Below are positions 51,782-63,157 of a DNA stretch of 64,000 nucleotides, in pieces (position 1 is the first letter of the stretch; each line of letters begins with the position of its first letter). The notes beneath the pieces were generated by a model that worked only from the letters and a program-made list of their open reading frames with translations, was not told the origin of the DNA and made no database searches. Made by a program: the position numbers and the translations under genes. The stretch lies in the NCBI RefSeq assembly GCF_003173755.1, contig NZ_CP029553.1:2988501-3052500 (forward strand), in the 5' to 3' direction. Source of the DNA: Methylobacterium terrae (GTDB lineage Bacteria; Pseudomonadota; Alphaproteobacteria; Rhizobiales; Beijerinckiaceae).

Positions 51782-51797
51782 GTACATATGTACATAT
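51782..51797. promoter_or_regulatory. Overlapping perfect palindromes, probable TetR operator
   Basis: GTACATATGTAC (51782-51793) and ATATGTACATAT (51786-51797) are each perfect 12-base palindromes, forming GTACATAT twice in tandem. The site lies between the divergent acetyltransferase and TetR genes, the usual place for an autoregulatory TetR operator. Confidence 0.6.
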
Positions 51798-51870
51798 CGC
51801 GCCCAAAAGCCAACCCGGCGGGCCGCCCCGCCGAACTCCCGCCCGAAGACCCGCTCGCCCGGAGACCCGC

Positions 51871-52434
51871 TTGCCCGCCGCCCCGCGCCGCTACGATCCC
51901 GACCGCCGCGCCCGCATCGTCCGGGCCGCCCTCGACGTGATCGCCGGGCACGGCGTCGCCGGCACCACGCACCGCCGGATCGCGGCGGCCGCCGACGTGC
52001 CGCTCGGCTCGACGACCTACCATTTCGCGAATCTCGACGACCTCCTGACCGAGGCGTTCACGCTGCTCGCCGACACCGTGGCGGCCCGCTTCGCCGAGCG
52101 GCTCGCCGCGGCCGGGACCCGCGCCGAGGCCTGCGAGGCCGTGGTCGACCTCGTCGTCGACGAGAGCTGGGCGACGCCCCGCACGATGCTGCTGAGCTAC
52201 GAGCTCTACGCCTACGCCGCCCGCGTGCCGGCCCTGCGCCGCGTGATGCAGGACTGGATGGGCAAGAGCCGGGCGGCCCTGGAGCGGCACTTCGCGCCCG
52301 AGACCGCGCGGGCGCTCGATGCGATGATCGAGGGCCTGACGATCCACCGCTCGGTCGACCGGCAGCCGGCCGGCCGCGACGAGGTGCGGGCGATCGTCGC
52401 CCGGCTCGCAGGCACCCCGCCCACGCTTCCTTGA
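51871..52434 (+). CDS. TetR/AcrR-family transcriptional regulator
   Basis: 187 residues. N-terminal Tet[24 protein letters not shown] then [20 protein letters not shown]; the C-terminal ligand domain is helical. TTG at 51871 with GGAGA upstream gives the usual TetR length. An in-frame ATG at 51778 would add a 31-residue Pro/Arg-rich leader encoded across the palindromic operator, which is less likely. Probably represses itself and the divergent acetyltransferase gene (inference). Confidence 0.85.
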   Translation: MPAAPRRYDPDRRARIVRAALDVIAGHGVAGTTHRRIAAAADVPLGSTTYHFANLDDLLTEAFTLLADTVAARFAERLAAAGTRAEACEAVVDLVVDESWATPRTMLLSYELYAYAARVPALRRVMQDWMGKSRAALERHFAPETARALDAMIEGLTIHRSVDRQPAGRDEVRAIVARLAGTPPTLP

Positions 52435-52496
52435 AAAGCCGGGACCGGCCCCGCATATCCGCCCGCGACGAATTGTTCCCACCGGAGAACCGACAC

Positions 52497-54365
<1,869 letters not shown>

Positions 54366-54691
54366 GTGGATCCATGCCGCCCTCGGCTCCGCGACGGGGC
54401 CGGGGGCGGGCAGGGCGGATATCACGGGGGGCGCTGCCGTAGAGGCCTGCCGCGGCCGGCCCAATCGACCTCCCGGCCGGCAAAGCAGCCGATGCGGCTC
54501 CCGCCGGCCGGCAAGGGGGAAGCCGGCGCAGGAGAGGCGGGGGCGGGGCGACGCGACGTGGCGCGACACGTCGCGCCCAACGGATGTGAGCCCCCGCCCA
54601 CCCGCTTTACTGTTGCGCGGCCGACGCTAACTTTCCGGCCGGAACGACGCAGGCCCGTGCCGCCGAGCCGCGGGCCGGAGGGGTTTGCACG
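54366..54691. other. 326-base gap with an inverted repeat
   Basis: Between htpG and the Crp/Fnr gene. GCGACGTG-gcgcga-CACGTCGC (54553-54574) is a perfect 8-pair dyad, possibly an operator or hairpin. An AT-richer patch near 54603-54645 (TTTACTGTTGCGCGG, CTAACTTTCCGG) may hold the regulator's promoter. No gene seen. Confidence 0.5.
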
Positions 54692-55429
54692 ATGAATCCG
54701 CTGATCCGAAAGCTCGAACGGTTCACCCGCCTGAGCGACGCGGACAAGCGCCTCCTCCAGCACGCCGCTACCGCCCGGATCGTCAACTACGACACGCACC
54801 AGGACATCATCGCCGAGGGCGAGGAGCCGTGCGACGTCAACCTCATCCTGGCCGGCTGGGTCTGCCGCTACAAGCAGCTCGCCGATGGCGGCCGGCAGAT
54901 CATGTCGTTCCTGCTGCCGGGCGACCTGTGCGACCTCAACATCTTCCTCCTGCGCCGGATGGACCACGCGCTAGGCACGCTCACCCCGGTCGTGGTCGCC
55001 AAGATTTCCCGCGATCTGCTCCAGGAGATGCTGAACGCCGACCCGCGCCTCACCCGCGCCCTGTGGTGGGAGGTTCTGGTCACGGCGGCGATCCACCGCG
55101 AATGGCTGGTCAATCTCGGCCGGCGCACGGCGCTCGAGCGCGTCGCCCACCTGCTCTGCGAGATCTACTTCCGCCAGCAGGCCGTCGGCCGGGCCAAGGA
55201 CGGCCGCTGCGAGCTTCCCGTCACCCAGGCCGAACTCGCCGACGCGCTTGGCCTCTCGGCGGTGCACGTCAACCGCACCTTGCGCGAATTGCGCCTCTCC
55301 GGCCTGATCGACTGGCGCGACAAGACCCTCGGCCTCCCGGACCTGGAAGGGCTGACGCGGGCCGCCCGGTTCGATCCGGACTACCTGCACCTCGACTACG
55401 AGGGAGAGCGGTTCGACGCCGCGTGTTAG
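54692..55429 (+). CDS. Crp/Fnr-family transcriptional regulator
   Basis: 245 residues. Cyclic-nucleotide-binding fold residues ~20-130 (IIAEGEEPCDVNLILAGWVC, SFLLPGDLCDLNIFL) and a Crp-type winged helix 150-225 (RTALERVAHLLCEIYFRQ, then PVTQAELADALGLSAVHVNR). No Fnr cluster cysteines are arranged for [4Fe-4S], and the cAMP-binding Arg-Ser pair is not evident, so the signal is unknown. This subtype is very common in Methylobacterium and rhizobia. Confidence 0.9.
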   Translation: MNPLIRKLERFTRLSDADKRLLQHAATARIVNYDTHQDIIAEGEEPCDVNLILAGWVCRYKQLADGGRQIMSFLLPGDLCDLNIFLLRRMDHALGTLTPVVVAKISRDLLQEMLNADPRLTRALWWEVLVTAAIHREWLVNLGRRTALERVAHLLCEIYFRQQAVGRAKDGRCELPVTQAELADALGLSAVHVNRTLRELRLSGLIDWRDKTLGLPDLEGLTRAARFDPDYLHLDYEGERFDAAC

Positions 55430-56169
55430 CGTCGAGCGGCGATCGGCCTGCGTTCAGGCGGGGTCGATGAGGAGAGGGCGCCGCCGTGCGGCGGTCGCCT
55501 CGCGTCTCTAGAGTTCGGCCATCGCGTCCCTCTTCCACCGACGCGTTCGCGTCAGGGAGGCGTATGGAACCAGGCCCCTCGGAGCGTGCCGAAGCGCTGC
55601 GACCGACTTGCCGGGTCACCGCTACCGCGGCTGCCGGACAGGTCGTGTCCCTTGGAGTGGTGTCGCTGAACGGAAGCGGGAGATGCCGCCTGCGCCTCCT
55701 CCATAGCGCTGGAGCAGGCGGGATCTCTCGCGGGGGTGGCCATCGGCGGTGACGGGTGAGGATCGGGCAACGGGTCCCGTGACCGGGACTGGCAGACGCT
55801 GGCCGGCACGGTCAGCCGATCAAGGATCGGCCGACACCTCAGGATGAGGTCGCGGGTGGGAGGAGTTGCCGCCGCGACCAGAAAGCCGTGTCGTGGACCG
55901 TGATGCAAAACGATCGGGCGCCTCTCTGGATGGGTCGGAACACCCTCTACCGAGCGGCAAGAAACGCACCGTCCGAGGGTCCGCAGCGGGTCGAAGGCAG
56001 CCCCCGCAGCGTCTCCAGCCGCGGCATCCGGGACACGATCCCGCCGGGCCTCCCGCGCGCCTCGAGCAAGGACCCGAAACCGGCCCTCACCGACGAGAAA
56101 GCCCGGGACGGGCACCGCATGGCGCGGCTCCTCTCCCGGGCTTCGTCCCATGCGGACCTGGCGGCAAGC
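55430..56169. other. 740-base region without a supported gene
   Basis: The largest gap in the window. It contains a small hairpin ACCTCAGGATGAGGT (around 55837), similar to the CCTCATCCTGAGG core of REP elements in this bacterial group, and a terminator at 56099-56143. Open frames on both strands (up to ~200 codons) have no ribosome site or recognisable protein sequence. It looks like decayed or repeat-derived DNA. Confidence 0.55.
56099..56143 (-). terminator. Rho-independent-like terminator of DAHP synthase gene
   Basis: AAGCCCGGGA (56099-56108) pairs perfectly with TCCCGGGCTT (56134-56143), 27 bases past the stop of the minus-strand gene. On that strand the stem ends in GGGCTTTCTC, a weak T-rich end. 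Confidence 0.6.
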
Positions 56170-57552
56170 CTACTCCGCCGCCTCGATCCGCGGGTGCTCG
56201 TGCTGCTTGCGCTCGCGCTTGACGAGGTCGGCGGTAAGGAAAGCCACCTCGAGCGCCTGCTCGGCGTTGAGGCGCGGATCGCAGTAGGTGTGGTAGCGGT
56301 CGCGCAGGTCGTCCGCCGTCAGGGCACGGGCGCCGCCGGTGCACTCGGTGACGTTCTTGCCCGTCATCTCGAGGTGGATGCCGCCGGCATGGGTGCCCTC
56401 CGCCTGGTGGATGTCGAAGAAGCCCTGGATCTCCTTCATCACCCGCTCGAACGGCCGGGTCTTGTAGCCGCTCGCCGTCACGGTGTTGCCATGCATCGGG
56501 TCGCAGGACCACACGACCTTGCGGCCCTCGCGCTCCACCGCCCGGATCAGGGCGGGGAGGTGGTCAGCCACCTTGTCGGCGCCGAAGCGGCAGATCAGGG
56601 TCAGGCGGCCGGCTTCGTTCGTCGGGTTCAGCAGGTCGACGAGCCGGATCAGGTCGTCGGCCTTGAGCGACGGGCCGCATTTGAGGCCGATCGGGTTCTT
56701 GATGCCCCGGGCGAACTCGATGTGGGCGTGGTCGGCCTGGCGGGTGCGGTCGCCGATCCACAGCATGTGGCCGGACGTGGCGTACCAGTCGCCGCTCGTC
56801 GAATCGACCCGGGTCAGGGCCTCCTCGTAACCGAGCAGCAGCGCCTCGTGGCTGGTGAAGAAATCGGTCTGGCGCACCTCCTGATGCGTCTCCGGGTTGA
56901 TGCCGATCGCCCGCATGAAGTCGAGGGTCTCGGTCATGCGCTGCGCCAGGTCGGCATAGGCCGAGGACTGCGGCGAGTCCTTGACGAAGCCGAGCATCCA
57001 GCGATGCGCGTTCTCGAGGTTGGCGTAGCCGCCGGTCGCGAAGGCGCGCAGGAGGTTCAGCGTCGCGGCCGACTGGCGGTAGGCCTCGGTCTGGCGGTTC
57101 GGGTTCGGCACCCGCTCCCCTTCCGTGAAGCCGATGCCGTTGACGATGTCGCCGCGGTAGCTCGGCAGCGCGACGCCGTCGACCGTCTCGACCGGCGAGG
57201 AGCGCGGCTTGGCGAACTGCCCGGCGATGCGCCCGACCTTCACCACCGGCGAGCCGCCCGCGAAGGTCAGCACCAGCGCCATCTGCAGGAAGACGCGGAA
57301 GAAATCGCGGATGTTGTCGGCCGAGTGCTCGTCGAAGCTCTCGGCGCAGTCGCCGCCCTGGAGCAGGAAGGCCTCGCCGGCCGCGACCTTGGCGAGGTTC
57401 TGCTTCAGCTTGCGCGCCTCTCCGGCGAACACCAGCGGGGGAAAGCTCGCGAGCTGCCGCTCCACCGCCGCGAGGGCCGCGGAATCCGGGTAGTCCGGAA
57501 CCTGCTGGATCGGCAGCCGCCGCCAGCTCGTGGGGGTCCAACGCTCGCTCAT
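56170..57552 (-). CDS. aroF: Class II 3-deoxy-7-phosphoheptulonate (DAHP) synthase
   Basis: 460 residues. Condenses phosphoenolpyruvate and erythrose-4-phosphate, the entry to the shikimate pathway. Plant/bacterial class II signatures: [20 protein letters not shown] with the metal Cys, [63 protein letters not shown] (metal His) and [20 protein letters not shown] (metal Glu). GAGAGGACG precedes ATG 57552. No transcription attenuation or leader peptide was noticed. Confidence 0.96.
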   Translation of the reverse strand: MSERWTPTSWRRLPIQQVPDYPDSAALAAVERQLASFPPLVFAGEARKLKQNLAKVAAGEAFLLQGGDCAESFDEHSADNIRDFFRVFLQMALVLTFAGGSPVVKVGRIAGQFAKPRSSPVETVDGVALPSYRGDIVNGIGFTEGERVPNPNRQTEAYRQSAATLNLLRAFATGGYANLENAHRWMLGFVKDSPQSSAYADLAQRMTETLDFMRAIGINPETHQEVRQTDFFTSHEALLLGYEEALTRVDSTSGDWYATSGHMLWIGDRTRQADHAHIEFARGIKNPIGLKCGPSLKADDLIRLVDLLNPTNEAGRLTLICRFGADKVADHLPALIRAVEREGRKVVWSCDPMHGNTVTASGYKTRPFERVMKEIQGFFDIHQAEGTHAGGIHLEMTGKNVTECTGGARALTADDLRDRYHTYCDPRLNAEQALEVAFLTADLVKRERKQHEHPRIEAAE

Positions 57553-57839
57553 CGTCCTCTCCTCGCGCACCTCTTCGATAACCGGTCAGGTCGGTCGCGG
57601 AAGCCGGGCTTATAGGGGGGTTTGGCGCGCCGCGCGAGGGGGCTTTGCGCGGCGATCCGGGGCCGCGGGGCGGGGCGGCATTGGGGCTCCGCCTGTTCGC
57701 ACTTGGCTCTGGACGCCTCAACCAGTACATGACAGTATTCGAACCGGATTAGTGCTGCCATGATTGATATTTCATCAAGCATAAGCCCGGCCGCATCGGC
57801 GCGGATCGTTCGCCCTTCGATCGTGCGAGGCGGGCTGCG

Positions 57840-59660
57840 ATGAGCGGGATCGTGCGAGTCGCCGCGCCGGGCGGCTCCGCGCCCCGAATCGAGGCCGCGC
57901 CGGGCGATGCCGCGGCGATGGAGCGCCATATCGCCGCCATCCTGGTCGCCGACGTCGTCGGCTACACCCGGCTCAGCGAGATGGCCGAGGAGGCGACCCA
58001 TCGCCGCCTCAAGGCCCTGCGCTGCGGCATCATCGACCCGCTGGTCGCCCGCTGCGGCGGCCGGGTCGTCAAGAATACCGGTGACGGCTTCATCGCCACC
58101 TTCCCGGCCGCCGCAGCGGCAACGGATTGCGCGCTCGCCCTGCAACGCCGCCTCGCCGAGGCGGCGCAGGGGGAGCCGGAGGCCTCGCGCCTGACCTTCC
58201 GGATGGGCGTCAACCTCGCCGAGGTCATCGTCGAGGACGGCGACGTGTTCGGCGACGGCGTCAACGTCGCGGCCCGCCTGCAGGCTTATGCCGAGGCCGG
58301 CGACGTGATCGTGTCCGAGGCGGTCTTCTCGCGAGCGAGCGCCGAGGCGCGGATGCGGGCGACCGACCTCGGCTCGCTCCCCCTGCGCAACCACGCCCGG
58401 CCGGTCCGGGTCTTCGCCCTGCGCGGCGGCGAGGCGGCGCGCCCGCGCACCGGCGAGTGCGCGCCCGGCGCCGAGGCCCGGGCCTCGATCGCGGTGCTGC
58501 CGTTCCGGGCCGGCGGGGCGGACCGGCTCAGCCTCGCGGACGGCTTCACCGACTGGATCGTGCGGGCCCTGTCGTCCTTGCGCGACCTGTTCGTGATCTC
58601 CCGCGGCTCGACGCAGGCCTATCGCCGCCGGCGCATCGACCCGGCGGCGATAGGGCGGCGCCTCGGCGTGCGCTACGTCATGGACGGGGCGATCCAGCAT
58701 CACGGCGGGGCCTTGCGGGTCTGCACCGAGCTGATCGAGTGCGGCACCGGCGCGGTCGTCAGCGCCGACCATTACGAGGGCCTCGTCGACCAGGTCTTCG
58801 CCCTCCAGGACGCCATCGCCCTCAAGCTGATCCGGACCATCGCGCCGCACGTGCGCGAGCGCGAGCTGCAGCGGGCGCTGCGCAAGCACCCGGCGAGCCT
58901 GACGAGCTACGACCTGCTGCTCCAGGCCCTCGACCAGCTCCACAAGATGGACCCCGACAGCTTCGCCCGGGCCGGGGGCCTGCTGCAGCAGGCGATCGCC
59001 CTCGACCCGTCCTACGCGCCGCCCTTCGCCTACGCGGCCTGGTGGCACGTCCTGCGGGTCGGCGAGATGGGCTCGCCCGATCCGGACGGCGACGGGCGGG
59101 CGGCGGCGGAGCGGGCCCGCGCGGCGATCGAACGGGACGGCAACGACCCCCTGGCGCTGGCGATCCACGGCCACGTCCAGGCCTTCATGCTGCGCGATGC
59201 TCGTACCGCGCGGCGCTTCCTCGACCGGGCGATCGAGGCCGGCCCGAGCGTCGCCATCGCCTGGACGATGAGCAGTGCCGCCCACGGCTTTTCCGGCGAC
59301 GGACGGCTGGCGGTCGCCCACGGCGAGGCCGGCCAGCGCCTGGCGCCGAACGACCCCTACACCTTCTGGCACGAGGGCCTGCTCGCCCAGGCCCACTACG
59401 TCGCGGGCGACTACGACGAGGCGGTGGCCTGGGCCTCGAGCGCGGTCGCCCGCAACCGCGCCATCCGCTTCACCCTGCGCATCCTCGCCGCGAGCCTGGC
59501 GGCGGCCGGCCGGCTGCCGGAGGCGCGAGCGGCGGCGGGCGAGCTGATGCGGCTGCAGCCGGGCTTCCGGCTCGACGCTTACGCGCCGCGCTGCCCCTTC
59601 GCCGCCCCGCTCCTGGCGCGCTGGATCGGGCACCTGCGGGCGGCGGGTCTGCCGGAGTGA
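57840..59660 (+). CDS. Class III adenylate/guanylate cyclase with TolB-like and TPR regions
   Basis: 606 residues, no membrane helix. Cyclase domain ~28-195: ILVADVVGYTRLSEM with the first metal Asp, VVKNTGDGFIATF with the second, and FGDGVNVAARLQAYAEAGDV carrying the transition-state Asn-x3-Arg. Residues ~215-330 match the segment seen between cyclase and TPR parts (ASIAVLPFRAGG, LGVRYVMDGAIQHHG). TPR-like helices fill the C-terminal ~250 residues. This architecture is widespread in rhizobiales. The leader 57740-57839 is AT-rich. A PAP2 gene begins 29 bases after the stop. Confidence 0.92.
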   Translation: MSGIVRVAAPGGSAPRIEAAPGDAAAMERHIAAILVADVVGYTRLSEMAEEATHRRLKALRCGIIDPLVARCGGRVVKNTGDGFIATFPAAAAATDCALALQRRLAEAAQGEPEASRLTFRMGVNLAEVIVEDGDVFGDGVNVAARLQAYAEAGDVIVSEAVFSRASAEARMRATDLGSLPLRNHARPVRVFALRGGEAARPRTGECAPGAEARASIAVLPFRAGGADRLSLADGFTDWIVRALSSLRDLFVISRGSTQAYRRRRIDPAAIGRRLGVRYVMDGAIQHHGGALRVCTELIECGTGAVVSADHYEGLVDQVFALQDAIALKLIRTIAPHVRERELQRALRKHPASLTSYDLLLQALDQLHKMDPDSFARAGGLLQQAIALDPSYAPPFAYAAWWHVLRVGEMGSPDPDGDGRAAAERARAAIERDGNDPLALAIHGHVQAFMLRDARTARRFLDRAIEAGPSVAIAWTMSSAAHGFSGDGRLAVAHGEAGQRLAPNDPYTFWHEGLLAQAHYVAGDYDEAVAWASSAVARNRAIRFTLRILAASLAAAGRLPEARAAAGELMRLQPGFRLDAYAPRCPFAAPLLARWIGHLRAAGLPE

Positions 59661-59688
59661 GGCGGGGAGGCGTCGGGGGAGGGCGGCG

Positions 59689-60717
59689 ATGACGGGCAAT
59701 ACCGGGAACACGGGCAATACCGGCAATACGGGAAACACCGGCAATGCCGGCGTCAACGGCGATGCCGGCGGAGGCTGGTTCGTGCCCGACCGGGCCGACT
59801 TCCCGTTCTCCCTCGAGACGACGATCGACGGGACCGAGATCGGCGCCTTGCGCCGCCCGGTCTTCATTCGCGACGAGACCCCTCCGGGTGCCACGCGCCG
59901 GACGATCGCGTTCCGCAGCGCCGATATGGCCGCCGGCCGGTCGCTCGCCTTCGCGAACCGGTTCTGGGCCGGGCGCTGGTACGCCTACCGGGTGCTGCGG
60001 GACTTCGCCGCGACGGACTGGGACACGGACGGCCTCCACGATGCCCTGGCGCAGATCCTGCTCGATCTTCGCGCGACGACGGGCGGCAGGACCGGGCAGG
60101 AGATCGAGCTCGACACGCTCCTGGTGCTGGCGCGGGACGAGCGCGCCTCGGCCCTGGCCGAGATCCTGGCCCAGGACGTCGAGTTCATCACGGCCTTCAT
60201 GGAGGCCCTGTCGATGACGCCGGCCTCCCATCCGCGCACCTACCGGGTGCTGCACGCCGCGAGCCTCGTCGGGTCGTTCGCGGCTTTGCGCTTCAAGGAG
60301 GCGTTCGACCGGCCGCGGCCCTCCTTCCTCTGCCCGGCCCTGCTGCCGCCGCTGCCGGTGCCGGGGCACTCGGCCTTCCCGAGCGGCCACGCCACCCAGT
60401 CGCGCCTGATGGCGCGCTGCCTCGCCTACGCGTTACGCCTCTCGGGCCTGGCCTACGCGGAGCGCCGGCCCGTCAACGAGACCCTGAAGGCGCTCGCCCG
60501 GCGCGTCGCCCGCAACCGCGAGATCGCCGGGCTGCACTATCCGAGCGATTCGCGCGCCGGCCGGCGGCTCGCCGACGCGGCCTTCGCCATCCTGTCGGCC
60601 CATGCCGGCGACGGCCTGAGCGCCGAGGCCTACGCCCTCCCGACCTTCGGCGACGCGGCGATCGAGGCCGCCCGGGAGTTCAACCCGGACCTGGTCCTGC
60701 CGCCGGATCCGAGGTGA
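59689..60717 (+). CDS. PAP2-superfamily phosphatase/haloperoxidase-like protein with TGN-repeat N-terminus
   Basis: 342 residues. PAP2 catalytic motifs are complete: K203-x6-R210-P211 (FKEAFDRPRPSF), P231-SGH234 (SAFPSGHATQS) and R277-x5-H283-x3-D287 (NREIAGLHYPSDS). This is the pattern of class A acid phosphatases and vanadium haloperoxidases. The protein is soluble-looking with no signal peptide. The first 19 residues are six Thr-Gly-Asn repeats. It sits between a cyclase gene (29-base gap) and a G1 peptidase gene (19-base gap), probably one transcript. Substrate unknown. Confidence 0.87.
   Translation: MTGNTGNTGNTGNTGNTGNAGVNGDAGGGWFVPDRADFPFSLETTIDGTEIGALRRPVFIRDETPPGATRRTIAFRSADMAAGRSLAFANRFWAGRWYAYRVLRDFAATDWDTDGLHDALAQILLDLRATTGGRTGQEIELDTLLVLARDERASALAEILAQDVEFITAFMEALSMTPASHPRTYRVLHAASLVGSFAALRFKEAFDRPRPSFLCPALLPPLPVPGHSAFPSGHATQSRLMARCLAYALRLSGLAYAERRPVNETLKALARRVARNREIAGLHYPSDSRAGRRLADAAFAILSAHAGDGLSAEAYALPTFGDAAIEAAREFNPDLVLPPDPR
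59692..59745 (+). repeat. 9-base coding tandem repeat (Thr-Gly-Asn)x6
   Basis: Units of ACx-GGx-AAy repeat six times directly after the start codon. Third-position differences between units show the repeat is not brand new; slippage could still change its length in frame. Confidence 0.85.
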
Positions 60718-60735
60718 GCGGGGAGACGCAGCGCG

Positions 60736-61722
60736 ATGAACCGCGATCCCGACGACGACCGGGGGCACCCCGGAGACCGCCTCGTCCTGCGGCCGCTCCC
60801 GCTGCCGCCGGCCGATCTCGACCCGTCCCGGGCCGAGCCCCGCCTCCTCGCCCGCCACGGTCTGCCGGCCCCACGCCCCGGGGACGGCCCGGCGGCGGCG
60901 GCCTTCCGCCGCGCCTTCCTGGCGCCGCCCGAGGACCGCGCGCTACGATTCGTCGAGGCGGTGCGGCGCGATCTGGCTCCGCCGACGGCGAGCGCCCGCA
61001 CCCACGGCGCCGTGCCGGCGCGCCGCAGCGTCAACTGGTCGGGCGGATCGCTCGCGGCGCTCCAGGGGCGCAGCCTCGTCGGCGTGATGGCGCGCTGGCG
61101 CGTGCCGGCGGTGACGGGCGATGCCGGCAGACCCGCCCACGCCTCGGCCTGGATCGGCCTCGACGGGCAGGGCTTCTTCCGCAATGCCAGCCTGCCGCAG
61201 ATCGGCACGCTCCAGGCGTGGGACGGCGCGAGCGCCCGCTACGAGACCTGGGTGCAATGGTGGGCGCGGGGCGAGGAGAACGCGCCGCAAACCCTCGGGC
61301 TCGCCGTCGCGCCGGGCGACGAGGTATCGGCGATGCTCACGCTCCTCGACCCCGCGACCGTGCGCTTCAACCCGAAGAACGAGAGCGCCGGCACGATGCT
61401 CCAGGCCTTCGACCTCACGGCGCCGGGGGGACGGCACGTCCCGGGCGCCACCGCCGAATGGATCCTGGAGCGCCCGAGCCCGCTCGGCTCCGACGGCTGG
61501 CACCCGTACCCGCTCGCCGCCTACGCGGCCTTCCCGTTCACCGCCTGCCTGGCGCAATCCCGCGCCTCCGGCGAGACGGCGCTCGCCGAGCACGACCTGG
61601 CCCGGGCGAGCCTGATTCGCATGATCGGCCTCGAGGGGGGCCACGCCCGCACGATCTCGTACCCGGCGCGCGTGCCGGGGGACGGGCGGTCGCTGACGAT
61701 GACCGTCGGGGCGCCGTTCTGA
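60736..61722 (+). CDS. G1-family (eqolisin-type) glutamic endopeptidase homologue
   Basis: 328 residues. From residue ~98 it follows peptidase family G1: SVNWSGGSLAAL, MARWRVPAV, ASAWIGLDGQG, Gln155 in LPQIGTLQAWDG, TWVQWWARG, VAPGDEVSAMLTLLD, and ATAEWILERPSPLG around residues 239-252 carrying the catalytic Glu. Family enzymes use a Gln/Glu dyad, act at acid pH and are mostly fungal and secreted. Here residues 1-95 form an unrelated Pro/Arg-rich N-terminus without a signal peptide, possibly a pro-region. It follows the PAP2 gene by 19 bases. Confidence 0.8.
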   Translation: MNRDPDDDRGHPGDRLVLRPLPLPPADLDPSRAEPRLLARHGLPAPRPGDGPAAAAFRRAFLAPPEDRALRFVEAVRRDLAPPTASARTHGAVPARRSVNWSGGSLAALQGRSLVGVMARWRVPAVTGDAGRPAHASAWIGLDGQGFFRNASLPQIGTLQAWDGASARYETWVQWWARGEENAPQTLGLAVAPGDEVSAMLTLLDPATVRFNPKNESAGTMLQAFDLTAPGGRHVPGATAEWILERPSPLGSDGWHPYPLAAYAAFPFTACLAQSRASGETALAEHDLARASLIRMIGLEGGHARTISYPARVPGDGRSLTMTVGAPF

Positions 61723-61725
61723 GCG

Positions 61726-63138
61726 TCACCCCACCGCCACCGGCTGCTTGACCACCGACGGGGTGCGCATCGTCACCAGTTCCTCGCCGGCGGTGGGATG
61801 GACCGCGATGGTGCGGTCGAAATCGGCCTTCCTCGCCCCCATCGTCACCGCGATGCCGACGGCCTGGATGATCTCGCCGGCATCGTGGCCGAGCACGTGG
61901 ACGCCGACCACCCGGTCGCTCGCCCGCTCGACGATGACCTTCATCAGGATCCGCTCGTCGCGGCCCGACAGGGTCGCCTTCATCGGCCGGAATCGGGCCT
62001 CGTAGACGTCGATCTCGCCGCAGAGGCGGCGCGCCACCTCCTCGCCGTGGCCGACGACGCCGATCTCGGGCGTCGAGAACACCGCGGTCGGGATCAGGTC
62101 GTGGTCGACCGCCCAGGGCTTGCCCCCGAACACCGTGTCGGCGAAGGCGTGGCCCTCGCGGATCGCGATCGGGGTCAGCGCCGCGCGGTTGGTGACGTCG
62201 CCGACGGCGTGGATCGAGGGCGCGGTGGTCTGCGAGAAGCGGTCGACGGGAATCGCGCCGGCGGCATCGAGGGCGATGCCGGCCGTCTCGAGCCCGAGCC
62301 CGGCGACGTTCGGGCGCCGGCCGGTCGCCACCAGCACCTGGTCGACCAGGATCTCGCTGCCGTCGTTCAGGGTCGCGCAGATTCCGCCGTCGCGCCGGTC
62401 GAGGCGGTGGACGGTGGTGTTCAGGCGCAGGTCCATGCGCTTGGCGTAGGCCTCGCCGAGGGCCTGGCGGATCTCGCCGTCGAAGCCGCGCAGCAGCCGG
62501 TCGCCGCGGTGGAGCAGGGTGGTGCGGGTGCCGAGCGCGGCGAAGACGCCGGCGAACTCGACCGCGATGTAGCCGCCGCCGACGACGAGGATCCGCTCGG
62601 GCTGGGTCTCCAGCTCGAACACCTCGTTCGACGTGATGGCGAGCTCGGCGCCGGGGATCAGCGGCTCCTTGACCGGGTGGGCGCCGACCGCGACCAGGAT
62701 GTGGCGGGCGCGCACCCGCGTGCCCGAGCGCACGAGGCGGACGGTGTTCGGTCCCTCGATCACCGCCCGGTCGGCGACCACGTCGACCCCGGCCCGCATC
62801 AGGTTGGTGGCGTAGATGCCCTCGAGCCGGGTCACCTCGGCGTCGCGCCGGGCCTTCAGGGTCGCCCAGTCGAAGCGCGGGGTGCCGACCTCCCAGCCGA
62901 AGCCGGCGGCGTCCTCGAACTCGTCCGCGAAGCGGCCGGCATAGACCATCAGCTTCTTGGGCACGCAGCCGCGGATCACGCAGGTCCCGCCGACCCGGTA
63001 CTCCTCGGCGAGCTGCACCCGGGCGCCGTAGCCGGCGGCGATGCGGGCCGCCCGCACCCCGCCGGAGCCGCCGCCGATCACGAACAGGTCGACGTCGAAG
63101 GCCCGGTCATCGTGGGCGTCTCGCTGGGTCTCGGTCAT
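61726..63138 (-). CDS. gor: Glutathione-disulfide reductase
   Basis: 470 residues. NADPH-dependent flavoenzyme keeping glutathione reduced. FAD-binding FVIGGGSGGVRAARIAAGYG, redox-active disulfide GGTCVIRGCVPKKLM, NADPH-binding VVGGGYIAVEFAGVFAALG, and the C-terminal active-site HPTAGEELVTMR are all present. The length is standard. ATG at 63138; an upstream in-frame extension exists but the FAD motif position fits this start. It converges with the G1 peptidase gene (3-base gap). Confidence 0.95.
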   Translation of the reverse strand: MTETQRDAHDDRAFDVDLFVIGGGSGGVRAARIAAGYGARVQLAEEYRVGGTCVIRGCVPKKLMVYAGRFADEFEDAAGFGWEVGTPRFDWATLKARRDAEVTRLEGIYATNLMRAGVDVVADRAVIEGPNTVRLVRSGTRVRARHILVAVGAHPVKEPLIPGAELAITSNEVFELETQPERILVVGGGYIAVEFAGVFAALGTRTTLLHRGDRLLRGFDGEIRQALGEAYAKRMDLRLNTTVHRLDRRDGGICATLNDGSEILVDQVLVATGRRPNVAGLGLETAGIALDAAGAIPVDRFSQTTAPSIHAVGDVTNRAALTPIAIREGHAFADTVFGGKPWAVDHDLIPTAVFSTPEIGVVGHGEEVARRLCGEIDVYEARFRPMKATLSGRDERILMKVIVERASDRVVGVHVLGHDAGEIIQAVGIAVTMGARKADFDRTIAVHPTAGEELVTMRTPSVVKQPVAVG

Positions 63139-63157
63139 GGCGCGCACCGTCCGTTTG

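Noticed and set aside
55552..56151. 199-codon minus-strand frame in the large gap
   Set aside because: No ribosome site or recognisable segment, rich in Arg/Pro/Ser, and it contains the DAHP synthase terminator.
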